Part shown: in pieces, positions 24,634-33,964 of the stretch
How the letters are laid out: each line of letters begins with the position of its first letter
Numbering within the stretch: position 1 is the stretch's first letter
From: Brumimicrobium salinarum
GTDB taxonomy: Bacteria; Bacteroidota; Bacteroidia; Flavobacteriales_D; Crocinitomicaceae
Reading direction: 5' to 3'
Assembly: GCF_002844555.1 (NCBI RefSeq)
Contig: NZ_PJNI01000018.1
Location: 1 to 61,372, forward strand
DNA: 61,372 bases
The notes under the pieces: generated by a model
The model's database searches: none
What the model was told of the DNA's origin: nothing
Seen by the model: only the letters and a program-made list of their open reading frames with translations
Made by a program: the position numbers and the translations under genes

Positions 24634-26097
24634 ATGGTATCAGAGGAAGTAAAAGCAACATACGAGGCAGTTATTGGACTTGAAGTTCACGCCCAAATGT
24701 TAACCAAAACGAAAGCGTATTCAAACGATGCAAACGAATACGGTGCGCGCCCCAATACAAATGTGAGTGCAATAACTTTAGGTCATCCGGGAACACTGCC
24801 CAAGATGAACAAAAAGACAATTGAATACGCCATAAAATTAGGATTGGCATTGAATTGTGAGATTGCCGAAAATCAGCATTTCGATCGTAAAAACTATTAC
24901 TATCCTGATTTGCCGAAAGGTTACCAAATTACGCAAGATGAAACGCCAATTTGTGCCAACGGAAAAATCGAACTTCAAATGGAAGACGGTACTGTAAAAC
25001 CAGTCGGAATTACGCGTATTCACATGGAGGAAGATACGGGGAAAAGTATTCACGATGTGGATGTTTACGATACGCTTGTCGATTTGAATCGTGCCGGTAC
25101 GCCTTTACTTGAGATCGTTACAGAACCAGATATGCGTAGCGGAGACGAAGCTTATGTTTATCTTACTGAAATTCGTCAATTGGTGCGTTACTTAGAAATT
25201 TGTGACGGAAACATGGAGGAAGGAAATCTTAGATGTGATGCCAATGTTTCAGTGCGTAAAAAAGGCGCTAAAGAATATGGTAGAAGAGTGGAGGTGAAAA
25301 ACATGAACTCCATGAGAAATGTGCAACGCGCAATTAATTTTGAAATTGATCGACACATTGAAGCCATTGAAAATAATGAAGAAATTGCACAAGAAACTCG
25401 ATCATTTGATGCGGTAAATATGCGCACCATTTCAATGCGTACCAAGGAAGACGCAAATGATTATCGTTTCTTTCCAGAACCAGATTTGCAACCTATTCAT
25501 GTTTCTAAGGAACAAATAGCAGCGATAAAAGCTGAAATGCCAGAATTACCGAAAGCTTTATTTAAAAAATACACGGAGGAGTTAAATTTATCGGAATATG
25601 ATGCTTCAAATTTAATCTCTACAAAACCTTTCGCTGCATACTTTGAAAAAGTCATAGCACACACAGAAAATTACAAATCAGCCTCCAATTGGATGAACGG
25701 TGAAGTAAGGTCTTATTTGAACCAACAAGGGAAAACTATAGAAGAGTTTCCTTTAAAACCTGAAAAACTGGGTGAATTAATTAACTTAATAAATAAAGGA
25801 GTTATCTCTAATACAGCTGCTGCACAAAACTTATTTCCAGCACTTATAGAAAAACCTGAAGCTGACATAAAGCAATTGGCTGAAACATTGAATTTAATCC
25901 AAGATAGCGACGAGGATTCTATCGCAGAAATAATTAATTCGGTAATAAAGCAACATCCCAACGAAGTTAACCGTTACAAAGGCGGAGAAAAACAATTAGT
26001 TGGGTTTTTTATGGGACAAGTAATGAAAGCTTCAAAAGGAAAAGCGGATCCAAAATCTGCAAATAAACTAATGCGTAAATTATTAGAGGAAAATTGA
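24634..26097 (+). CDS. gatB: Asp-tRNA(Asn)/Glu-tRNA(Gln) amidotransferase subunit B
   Basis: This 487-residue GatB subunit activates and binds misacylated tRNA while GatA supplies ammonia. Visible features are EAVIGLEVHAQM at the N-terminus, the signature CDGNMEEGNLRCDANVSVR (about 195-213), EVKNMNSMRNVQRAI, DYRFFPEPDLQP, and a C-terminal YqeY-like tail with FFMGQVMKASKGKADPK. gatA and gatC are not in the window, as is common in Bacteroidota. It ends two bases before the next gene. Confidence 0.95.
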   Translation: MVSEEVKATYEAVIGLEVHAQMLTKTKAYSNDANEYGARPNTNVSAITLGHPGTLPKMNKKTIEYAIKLGLALNCEIAENQHFDRKNYYYPDLPKGYQITQDETPICANGKIELQMEDGTVKPVGITRIHMEEDTGKSIHDVDVYDTLVDLNRAGTPLLEIVTEPDMRSGDEAYVYLTEIRQLVRYLEICDGNMEEGNLRCDANVSVRKKGAKEYGRRVEVKNMNSMRNVQRAINFEIDRHIEAIENNEEIAQETRSFDAVNMRTISMRTKEDANDYRFFPEPDLQPIHVSKEQIAAIKAEMPELPKALFKKYTEELNLSEYDASNLISTKPFAAYFEKVIAHTENYKSASNWMNGEVRSYLNQQGKTIEEFPLKPEKLGELINLINKGVISNTAAAQNLFPALIEKPEADIKQLAETLNLIQDSDEDSIAEIINSVIKQHPNEVNRYKGGEKQLVGFFMGQVMKASKGKADPKSANKLMRKLLEEN

Positions 26098-26098
26098 T

Positions 26099-27337
26099 AT
26101 GATTAAAAAAAGTATATATGTTTTTGCACTGAGTACGTTGTTTTTTGCTTGTGGTTCAGAAGAGAACAGCTCAAATGCCACAAACAAAGAAACATCTACC
26201 ACAAATAAAGAGTCTCAAAGTGAGTCGTTGATGAAGGATCCAAGTGTTGCTCCTAATGTTTTAATTTCTGGAGTTTTGAATAACGGACCAAACGCAACTT
26301 TAGTTTTAGAAGCAAATACAGATCGTGGTACAATCATGATTAGTAAAACAACAACAGATGAGGCAGGTAACTTTACTTTAAAAGGAGCAATTGAAGCGAT
26401 GGGGCTTTATCAGTTGCGGGTCGATGGTAATGTTCCAGAGGGACAGGAAGCTAAAATTATCCCACTTACACTTGTTCCTGAAGATGAGCTAAAGTTGACA
26501 CTTGATTTTGATGATTTTAACAGATCTGTTGTTTACAAAGGAACTGAATGGGCAGAACCGCTAAATGGTTATATGGATAAAATGAAAGACTTCATTGATT
26601 GGCAAATGTCTATTGAGAATCCACAGCAATATAGTGAAGACCAAATTGTAAAGATGGTTAATAAAGAAAAGGCGCCAATGGATCGCTATATAATCGAAGA
26701 AATTAGGAAAGACCCTGATAATCCGGCGCATATTTTACTAATGACGAATTTAATGCCCATGATGGGATTTGATCATTACGATACTAAAAATATTGAAGTC
26801 CTAAAAATCCTTCATGCAGCTTATGAGGAAAGTTATCCTAATCATCCAATGACAGCAAATATTGGTAGTCAGGTTGCACAATTAGAAAAGGGCTTAAAGG
26901 ATTATAAAGATTTTAAGGAGAATAATATCGCACCTGAAATTGCAAAGAAAAATCCATCAGGAGAAGTGATGAAGCTTTCTTCTTTAAGAGGAAAATACGT
27001 TTTAATTGACTTTTGGGCATCTTGGTGTGGACCTTGCCGTGTAGAAAATCCAAATGTGGTCCGTTTATACAAAAAGTATGGAGGTGAGGATTTTGAAATC
27101 TTTAGTGTTTCTTTGGATAAAGACGGCGATAAATGGAAACAAGCGATAAAAGATGATAATTTAATGTGGGATTACCATGTTAGTGATCTTCAAGGTTGGA
27201 ACACTGATGTTACTAAATCATACCAGTTTAGTGGAATTCCACATACTGTTTTAATTGATCCAGAAGGAAAAATTATTGCTGAAAAACTAAGAGGACCATC
27301 TTTGGAAAAGAAATTGCAAGAACTATTTGAAAAATAA
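26099..27337 (+). CDS. TlpA-like thioredoxin lipoprotein
   Basis: This 412-residue protein has a lipoprotein signal peptide (FFACGSEEN, cysteine at about residue 18). A beta-rich N-terminal domain of the DUF4369 type follows (about 45-140), then a helical linker and a C-terminal TlpA/ResA thioredoxin domain with WASWCGPCRVENPN (about 303-316). It should act as a membrane-anchored periplasmic disulfide reductase. It begins one base after gatB. The next gene encodes a paralogue with the same design, which suggests tandem duplication followed by divergence of the N-terminal half. Confidence 0.9.
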   Translation: MIKKSIYVFALSTLFFACGSEENSSNATNKETSTTNKESQSESLMKDPSVAPNVLISGVLNNGPNATLVLEANTDRGTIMISKTTTDEAGNFTLKGAIEAMGLYQLRVDGNVPEGQEAKIIPLTLVPEDELKLTLDFDDFNRSVVYKGTEWAEPLNGYMDKMKDFIDWQMSIENPQQYSEDQIVKMVNKEKAPMDRYIIEEIRKDPDNPAHILLMTNLMPMMGFDHYDTKNIEVLKILHAAYEESYPNHPMTANIGSQVAQLEKGLKDYKDFKENNIAPEIAKKNPSGEVMKLSSLRGKYVLIDFWASWCGPCRVENPNVVRLYKKYGGEDFEIFSVSLDKDGDKWKQAIKDDNLMWDYHVSDLQGWNTDVTKSYQFSGIPHTVLIDPEGKIIAEKLRGPSLEKKLQELFEK

Positions 27338-27347
27338 ATATTACAAT

Positions 27348-28460
27348 ATGAGATTTAGATTCATTTTACTTACATTTTTATTACTCACAGGAAACACTTT
27401 TGCGCAAGACAAAATAGACTTTGTTCTAAAGGGACAGATATTTAATACCGAAAGTGATACTATGCGTTTGTTAAAAAACGATGGTCAGCAAAATTCAATT
27501 GTGTCAACTATTCAGCTTGATGAAAAAGGATTTTTTGAAAAAGAAATTACAGTTCCCGTAAAAGACTATTACATTTTAAGTTTAGAGGATAATCAAAGTG
27601 TAAATGTTATTGTTGAGAATAGTGATACAATAAAAATCTATGGAGATGGTAAAAATCTATTTTTTCATACCAATATTATAAACTCTCCCTCGAGTACAGC
27701 AATGCTTGAGTTTTTAAGGGTAAGTGCGCAATATAAACAAGCACTTGATTCAGCGAACCGTTATTTACAAGCGAATCAAGATAAGAAAAAGGAAATACAA
27801 CAACAGTTTCAAACCACTTATCAGAACTTTCTCTCACAGCGTAAATTGTTTATTCGCAACCATCCAAATTCCCCAGCGTTGGCAGCTGCTGTTTCTTCTG
27901 TAAATATTGAACAAGAATTCTCAACTTATGAGTCAATTGTTAAATCCTTACAAGAAAATTTTAGTGAAAGTCCAACTGTTCAACGCCTCTATAAAGAATA
28001 CCTATCAAATAAAGCAAAAATGGAAGCTAAGATGCCCATTGCTCCAGGAGAGAAAGCAAAAGAAATAGCATTGCCAAATCCTGAAGGAGATACGGTTCGA
28101 TTATCAGATTATAAAGGAAAAGTTGTGTTACTTGATTTTTGGGCAGCTTGGTGTGGACCCTGTCGTAGAGAAAATCCCAATGTTGTAAAGCTGTATAAGC
28201 AATACCATGATCAAGGATTTGAGGTGTTTTCAGTGTCTCTAGATCGTACAAAAGATAAATGGGTTCAAGCAATAGAGCAAGATGGATTAATTTGGGAGGC
28301 ACATGTCTCAGATTTAAAGTTTTGGCAATCTCCAGCAGCTAAAGCTTATAAAGTTTCGTCTATTCCTTTTACTGTACTTATTGATCGAGAAGGAAATGTC
28401 ATTCAAACGAATTTAAGAGGAGCAGCATTAGAAAATAAGTTAAAATCGATTTTTGATTAA
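27348..28460 (+). CDS. TlpA-like periplasmic thioredoxin (paralogue)
   Basis: This 370-residue protein has a cleavable signal peptide (MRFRFILLTFLLLTGNTFAQ), a DUF4369-like N-terminal domain, a helical middle part (about residues 115-225), and a TlpA thioredoxin domain with WAAWCGPCRRENPN. An upstream start overlaps the previous gene, but the ATG at 27348 gives a clean signal peptide and is preferred. Unlike its neighbour it lacks a lipobox cysteine, so it should be soluble. The thioredoxin halves of the pair are very similar (both contain EVFSVSLDxxxDKWxQAI). Confidence 0.88.
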   Translation: MRFRFILLTFLLLTGNTFAQDKIDFVLKGQIFNTESDTMRLLKNDGQQNSIVSTIQLDEKGFFEKEITVPVKDYYILSLEDNQSVNVIVENSDTIKIYGDGKNLFFHTNIINSPSSTAMLEFLRVSAQYKQALDSANRYLQANQDKKKEIQQQFQTTYQNFLSQRKLFIRNHPNSPALAAAVSSVNIEQEFSTYESIVKSLQENFSESPTVQRLYKEYLSNKAKMEAKMPIAPGEKAKEIALPNPEGDTVRLSDYKGKVVLLDFWAAWCGPCRRENPNVVKLYKQYHDQGFEVFSVSLDRTKDKWVQAIEQDGLIWEAHVSDLKFWQSPAAKAYKVSSIPFTVLIDREGNVIQTNLRGAALENKLKSIFD

Positions 28461-28472
28461 TACAACGTTTTA

Positions 28473-29252
28473 ATGTCTTCTGCGAAAAGAAAAATTTATT
28501 TTGCATCAGATTTTCATCTGGGCGTTCCCAATTTCCAAGAAAGCTTAGAAAGGGAACGTCTAATTGTACAATGGTTAGATGAGATAAAAAATGAAGCTGC
28601 AGCTATTTATCTAGTCGGCGATATTTTTGATTTTTGGTTTGAGTATAAAAATGCTATACCTAAAGGATTTGTTCGTCTTCAAGGAAAAATTGCAGAATTA
28701 ACAGATGCAGGGATTCCTATTCATTTTTTTACAGGAAATCATGATATGTGGATGTTTGGTTATCATGAAGAAGAATTAGGAATTAAAATTCATCGCAAGC
28801 CTATTGTTGTTGAAGCTCAGGGTAAAAAGATTTATATTGGCCATGGTGATGGATTAGGTCCCGGAGATCATGGATATAAATTTATAAAAAAAGTATTTTC
28901 TAATCGTTTTTTTCAATGGTGCTTTGCGCGTTTACATCCAAATTTTGGAATTGGAATAGCTAATTATTTTTCACGTTCAAGCCGAGCAGCCACTGGTAAT
29001 GAAGATGATAAACATCTAGGTGAGGAAAACGAATGGCTAGCTATTTACGCCAAGGAAATGCTAAAGGAATCACATTACGATTACTTTATTTTTGGGCATA
29101 GACACTTACCGCTTAAAATTCATGTTGGTAAAGAAAGCACATATTACAACCTTGGGGATTGGCTAAAATACTTTACGTATGGTGAACTAGAAGCCGGAGA
29201 AATGAAATTAAAAGTCTATCCATCCAACCAATTATATCCTTTCGACGTTTAA
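28473..29252 (+). CDS. lpxH: UDP-2,3-diacylglucosamine diphosphatase-like metallophosphatase
   Basis: This 259-residue calcineurin-like phosphoesterase has all metal-binding blocks of LpxH: ASDFHLG (D and H), VGDIFDFWFEY, TGNHDMWMF, YIGHGDGLGPGDHGYK and FGHRHLP. It hydrolyses UDP-2,3-diacylglucosamine to lipid X in lipid A synthesis. Bacteroidota have LpxH-like enzymes of this length. The gene ends the co-directional run that also contains lpxK. The symbol is inferred from motifs rather than from alignment. Confidence 0.82.
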   Translation: MSSAKRKIYFASDFHLGVPNFQESLERERLIVQWLDEIKNEAAAIYLVGDIFDFWFEYKNAIPKGFVRLQGKIAELTDAGIPIHFFTGNHDMWMFGYHEEELGIKIHRKPIVVEAQGKKIYIGHGDGLGPGDHGYKFIKKVFSNRFFQWCFARLHPNFGIGIANYFSRSSRAATGNEDDKHLGEENEWLAIYAKEMLKESHYDYFIFGHRHLPLKIHVGKESTYYNLGDWLKYFTYGELEAGEMKLKVYPSNQLYPFDV

Positions 29253-29375
29253 GCTTTACGTACATTTTTTTAATTAAAGATAAACTTAATGGCGTTAATT
29301 TATTTACCTTCAAGGTAAACAAAACGTTTTATTATTATATTTATGCTTCGAATTCATTTTTAAAAACACGCACAC

Positions 29376-30860
29376 ATGAAACTAACTAGAATCACATTAT
29401 TAGTATCTTTTACATTTTTAGGATATTTTACATTTTCTCAATCTCAGGGAGTTGCCTATACAGCTGTAGGTAAAGGAGTAGCAACAACATTTTTAACAGA
29501 CTATCATTCACTAGGTATAAATTCATCTGCTTTAGGTTGGGGGAATGGTTTTGAAGATAAAAATGTAACACTAGGAACCACTGAGTTTTCTGCAGGTATT
29601 TCTAGCCCAACTTTGGATAAAACACGATTGCAAAATGCATTTGATGGTATCAAAAACCAAATATCTGGAAATGGTGGAGGATTTGATATGCAACAGCAAA
29701 AAAATGCAGCAGGAGATTATGCAGAGGCTGGAATTGGTATAAATGCAAGCTTTAACTGGTTTGGTGGTGCATATCAGTCTGAAAAATTTGGTGGAATTGC
29801 TGTTTCTATAAATGAGCATTATGATTGGTATTCTCAATTAAATCAGCAAACAACCGATTTACTTTTTAGAGGTAGATTGAGTGGTGTTTTTGACTCTTTG
29901 ACTGTAGCCATGAATGGCGATACAACAACCATAGCAAATAGAAATAATATTTCAAATGACACTTTACAAGCTGTGATTAGAGGAGATATCAATAATCCCT
30001 TATTGGTAAGTGATCTAACACGTGGTTCCCGAATTAAATTTTTATGGAATAGACATTTCAATATTGGTTACGGACGAAAAATATTTGGAGATAGAGAACA
30101 ATTTGCGTTATATGGTGGAATAGGAGCTCGATTTATTCAATCCGTAGCTATGTTTGATATGGAATCTAACAATCAAGGTTTGTCTGTTAATGCAGCTGTT
30201 TCTCCTTTCTTTAATATCAATTTTGATGGTAATCAGAACAATTCTAATTCAGGTTTTATGCCTGAAACAGTTGGTAAGGGGTATGGATTGGACTTTTCTG
30301 CGAGTGTAATTTTATTGGATAAAATAAAACTAGCAGCTGCTGTTAATAATGTCGGATCAGTTACATACAAGCGAGATGTGTATTCAGTTGTAGATACCTT
30401 ATTAGGTTCTTATTCACTGCCTGGTCTTGACAATGCTGCTACTCCCGAAGCAATGAATGAATTAGCAGATGAAGGTGGTATATTGCGTTTTGAAGGAAAA
30501 GAGGAAATTGTAATTTCAAATCCGGCCAACTTTAGACTAGGAGGTAGTATTGCATTTTTCGAAAATAAATTAAATGTTGGTTTTGATGTGGTAGCGCCTT
30601 TTGATAAAAATAGTCCAGGAAGTTTACAAAATGCAGTTGTTTCTTTTGGTGGTGATATTCGCCCTGTCAAATGGTTACAAATTAGCGCAGGTTATTTTGG
30701 AGGAGGAGTGTATGAACACAATATTCCTGTTGGGGTTAACTTTATTCTAAAAGAAGGTGCTTTCGAATTTGGAATTTCTTCTCGTGATGCACTGTCTTTC
30801 TTTTTAAAGGATGCCAATAGCTTATCTGCCGCATTTGGAGTTGCAAGAATACGGTTCTAA
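29376..30860 (+). CDS. DUF5723 outer-membrane beta-barrel protein
   Basis: This 494-residue secreted protein has a signal peptide (residues 1-21, ending FTFSQ), a first conserved segment with DYHSLGINSSALGWG, and many amphipathic beta strands. This is the pattern of the Bacteroidota DUF5723 family, predicted to form an outer-membrane barrel. The C-terminal strand ends in an aromatic-charged motif (AAFGVARIRF) typical for barrel insertion. There is a 123-base AT-rich spacer before it, so it probably has its own promoter. Function unknown. Confidence 0.8.
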   Translation: MKLTRITLLVSFTFLGYFTFSQSQGVAYTAVGKGVATTFLTDYHSLGINSSALGWGNGFEDKNVTLGTTEFSAGISSPTLDKTRLQNAFDGIKNQISGNGGGFDMQQQKNAAGDYAEAGIGINASFNWFGGAYQSEKFGGIAVSINEHYDWYSQLNQQTTDLLFRGRLSGVFDSLTVAMNGDTTTIANRNNISNDTLQAVIRGDINNPLLVSDLTRGSRIKFLWNRHFNIGYGRKIFGDREQFALYGGIGARFIQSVAMFDMESNNQGLSVNAAVSPFFNINFDGNQNNSNSGFMPETVGKGYGLDFSASVILLDKIKLAAAVNNVGSVTYKRDVYSVVDTLLGSYSLPGLDNAATPEAMNELADEGGILRFEGKEEIVISNPANFRLGGSIAFFENKLNVGFDVVAPFDKNSPGSLQNAVVSFGGDIRPVKWLQISAGYFGGGVYEHNIPVGVNFILKEGAFEFGISSRDALSFFLKDANSLSAAFGVARIRF

Positions 30861-30940
30861 ACTTTACAAATACTAAAATGGAAGTTGTTAAAGTAAGAAG
30901 ACGGGTAAATTTATTAAATTATTGAATAATATAATTATAA

Positions 30941-32311
30941 TTAAAATTTTCTGATTTCTATTCCTTTTTTTATTCGAACCATTCGGTTGATAATCATTCG
31001 AATATCCCTGTCTTCTGGATATCTGTCAATGACTTCCTTCCATTTTTCGATATCACCATCATTGTAGTTTTTAGGTAAATATCCATAGCCAATAAATGTT
31101 CCTCTTTCAATCATTAAAATTGCCAATTCATTTTTATTTCTTCCCCGATCTACTATGAAAAAATTATCCATGTCAAAATTAATTTTGTCAATTAATCTTT
31201 TAACGCGCTGGTTGTAATCGACTGCTAACTCCTTTCCTATACATGCACCTTTACATTCTTTTGTGTGGTACTGAAAACATGCAGACTGCGTAGGGTAAAG
31301 GCCTGTTAACTTTTTACACAATTGATACTTTTCTACAACACGTTCCATGAATGAAACACCTTCTTTTCTATTAGAGAAAGTGGTTAATGGTGCATCGTTT
31401 CGTTTTTTTACAAAATCTAGATGTAAATTGATGTAACCTGCACCGTCTTCAAAAGCAAACAATCCATAAGGATATTTGTCTTTACGTAACTGCCGATTGA
31501 AATGTGGTTTGTATTTCTTTATTAAATTGGATTCATGAATCAATGCAATTGTCTCTGAACCTGTTAGGTCATACTCTACGCGCACAATTTCTTTGGACAT
31601 ATTTATGCCTTTTTTAGTTTTTACATTCTTTAAATGTTGTTGAACACGCGTTTTAATATTTCTACTTTTACCAATATAAATAAGGCGGTTATCTTCATTG
31701 TAAAACTTATAAACACCAGTTGCCTTGGGAATCTCTTCTATGGTTTGGTAGTCTAGTCCAGGGTGCAGGTGTTTAGGTATTATGTCGGATTGAATAAATT
31801 CATTCAATTTATCTTTTTCTTTTTGAAACATAAGATGAAAAAGTTCAACTGTGGCTAATGCATCTCCTCGTGCTCGGTGTCTACCAACGAGTTCTATGCC
31901 TAGTTCATCAGTCAATTTACCTAAACTATAGGAGGCGTGACCAGGAATTATTTTTCTGGCAGATTTTACTGTACATAAGTGTTCTGTCCGAAATTCAAAT
32001 CCAAGGGAGCGGTATTCACTGCGTAAAACATTATAATCAAAACCGACATTGTGTGCTACAAAAATAGCATCACCAATAAATTCTATGATTTGTTTTGCTA
32101 ATTCGTAAAATTTAGGTGCATTTTCTACCATTTCATCATTGATTCCTGTCAATTGTGAAATGAAATAGGGGATGGGACGCTCAGGATTAACTAACGAAGT
32201 AAATTCATCAATAATTTTTTCTCCATCAGTTAAAAAAATTGAAAACTCTGTAATCTTTGAGTCTCGGATACTTCCTCCGGTTGTTTCTAAATCTGTTATT
32301 GCGTAAAGCAT
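30941..32311 (-). CDS. DEDD exonuclease fused to GIY-YIG nuclease
   Basis: This 456-residue protein joins two nuclease modules. The N-terminal DnaQ-like exonuclease (residues 1-165) has AITDLETTG, AHNVGFDYNVL and HRARGDALAT, covering the DEDDh residues. The middle GIY-YIG domain (about 195-275) has GVYKFYNEDNRLIYIGKSRNIKTRVQQH, as in UvrC or Cho. The C-terminal part carries a cysteine-rich segment (CFQYHTKECKGACIG) like UvrC. This architecture is known in Bacteroidota and Actinobacteria, and it is thought to act in DNA repair or error-prone excision. The gene is monocistronic. Confidence 0.9.
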   Translation of the reverse strand: MLYAITDLETTGGSIRDSKITEFSIFLTDGEKIIDEFTSLVNPERPIPYFISQLTGINDEMVENAPKFYELAKQIIEFIGDAIFVAHNVGFDYNVLRSEYRSLGFEFRTEHLCTVKSARKIIPGHASYSLGKLTDELGIELVGRHRARGDALATVELFHLMFQKEKDKLNEFIQSDIIPKHLHPGLDYQTIEEIPKATGVYKFYNEDNRLIYIGKSRNIKTRVQQHLKNVKTKKGINMSKEIVRVEYDLTGSETIALIHESNLIKKYKPHFNRQLRKDKYPYGLFAFEDGAGYINLHLDFVKKRNDAPLTTFSNRKEGVSFMERVVEKYQLCKKLTGLYPTQSACFQYHTKECKGACIGKELAVDYNQRVKRLIDKINFDMDNFFIVDRGRNKNELAILMIERGTFIGYGYLPKNYNDGDIEKWKEVIDRYPEDRDIRMIINRMVRIKKGIEIRKF

Positions 32312-32432
32312 AGTACAAAAGTAGTGAATTAGAAGAGGAAGTGGACTTTTTTAATGTGTAAAATTCAAGGTTGTATTTTCATTGACTATTTGATTCTCTT
32401 CTTCATTGACTATAAATTGCCTCTTGTAAAAA

Positions 32433-33158
32433 TTAGTAGTCAGTTAGTGCTGTATTCAATTGATAACCTTCAATGAGTAACGGTAAACTATCATGTGCGT
32501 CATCAAAAAAGGGAAGTTCTCCTGATTTAATTTTTTGATCTAACACATGTTTGGGAAGAAAATGATTAGCGTAATCTATATAGGTTCCTTTCATTAAATG
32601 ACGGTATTCATGTTGAAAAACTACGGCTGAAAACCCTTCTAATCTACCTTTTTGACGAACTCCTTCTTGGTCAAAACATTCGTATTCAATCCATTCAAAG
32701 CTTGCTACATTTCCTCTAGGTTTATCTTGAGCACTTAAACAACCATGCCAAAAGTTTTTCTTTTTTCTGGAAACTTTTGTAATTATAGGATTGATAAAAA
32801 CTTGCTTTGGAACAGCTCCTAGTATTTTGTATCGTGGATTGTCACTCATGGCTTCAATAATGAAAATTTGTAGACTTTTTCCAATTTGATTTGCAGCAAT
32901 ACCCACGCCTTCATATCTTTGCATGACAGCATACAAACTATCAATAAAAAGAGTGAGAGGTGCTGTATTCAATTCTTCTTTTTTTATTTCTCGTGGCGTT
33001 TTGTATAAAGTATTTTTTTCTCGTTTGTCTTTATTGTTTTTAGAAACATGTTGAACAACTTCAAATCCATTTTTAGGAATACTTAAAGTATAGCTTTCAT
33101 CTGTGGTACAAGCAGATAAAATAACAATGAGAAGCAGAAGATGAATTTTATAGTACAT
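32433..33158 (-). CDS. Peptide deformylase-like lipoprotein
   Basis: This 241-residue protein has the peptide-deformylase fold motifs GVGIAANQ (84-91), HGCLS (139-142; the normal form is EGCLS) and HEYRH (183-187; normally HEXDH). The three metal ligands C140, H183 and H187 and the catalytic E184 are retained. The glutamate before GCLS and the usual aspartate in the second motif are replaced. It carries a clear lipoprotein signal (VILSAC, C17), so it would be exported, whereas true deformylases are cytoplasmic. It may have another amidase role in the periplasm. The gene stands alone, preceded by about 290 bases of AT-rich spacer. Confidence 0.8.
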   Translation of the reverse strand: MYYKIHLLLLIVILSACTTDESYTLSIPKNGFEVVQHVSKNNKDKREKNTLYKTPREIKKEELNTAPLTLFIDSLYAVMQRYEGVGIAANQIGKSLQIFIIEAMSDNPRYKILGAVPKQVFINPIITKVSRKKKNFWHGCLSAQDKPRGNVASFEWIEYECFDQEGVRQKGRLEGFSAVVFQHEYRHLMKGTYIDYANHFLPKHVLDQKIKSGELPFFDDAHDSLPLLIEGYQLNTALTDY

Positions 33159-33452
33159 TAATTTTTAAAATATAAAAGATTAGGATATAAATATAAGTAA
33201 TTATCTAAATGAAATTTCCATCAAATCACATCTATGTTTTAAAACAAAATGATTATCCGTTACTTTTCCAATAACAAGCCGATAAGTACTTAAAACCAAA
33301 TATAAAAGTATTGAAAACCTCTATTAGATAACTGAACCTAAGATTTTGATACATTTTGTAAAACTACAGTAGTTTTTTATCAAAAAGATTGAATTTTATC
33401 TAATATAATTGCTTTTATACCTGTTTTTTAAAATTTCTTATGTATTATAGCA

Positions 33453-33860
33453 ATGAAGAGGATGGAAGCTGACATTGAAATATTACGATTAGAGATAATC
33501 AAACACGGTAAAATTGAACTTAGGTCTGATGAGATCTTAACATTTAGACCCGACATAGCTACCTTTAAGGATTACGATTTGCAAGTGTTTAAAGATTTGC
33601 TTGAAGTATTCTTGGATGTTACAAAGGGAACCCCACGACCGTATCTATGTGATAATACCTATGTAACCGGAATTGTTGATAAAGAAGCCTTAACATTTAT
33701 GAATGATCACTTTGATCGATTTGCTACAAAGGCCGCCATGATTACTAAATCACCTATAACACGTGTAATAGTGAATGGGTATAATTCTGTTTTTAAACCA
33801 AAAGTAAAGTTTAAGCTCTTTACCTCTGAGGAAAAGGCGGTAAAATGGCTTTTGAAATAA
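33453..33860 (+). CDS. Hypothetical protein with STAS/SpoIIAA-like pattern
   Basis: This 135-residue soluble protein has the alternating strand-helix layout of STAS-like Bacteroidota proteins (possibly DUF7793). The N-terminal strand is IEILRLEIIKHGKIELRSD, a conserved centre PYLCDNTYVTGIVDKEALTFM follows, and it closes with KFKLFTSEEKAVKWLLK, a segment often seen in such folds. It has one cysteine and no signal peptide. The role is unknown. It is flanked by AT-rich spacers on both sides, so it is probably monocistronic. Confidence 0.65.
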   Translation: MKRMEADIEILRLEIIKHGKIELRSDEILTFRPDIATFKDYDLQVFKDLLEVFLDVTKGTPRPYLCDNTYVTGIVDKEALTFMNDHFDRFATKAAMITKSPITRVIVNGYNSVFKPKVKFKLFTSEEKAVKWLLK

Positions 33861-33964
33861 AATGTTGTAAACGTTAAGGCCACCCAACTTAAATTTTTTT
33901 AGATTTATTTTTTTCGGTATAATATTTGTAAATCAGAAACTTATTAACTTTAATACAAAATAAA

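Noticed and set aside
33360..33378. AAAACTA-CAG-TAGTTTTTT hairpin resembling a terminator.
   Set aside because: No plus-strand gene lies upstream that it could terminate, and in the minus direction there is no T tract, so the signal is likely chance in AT-rich DNA.
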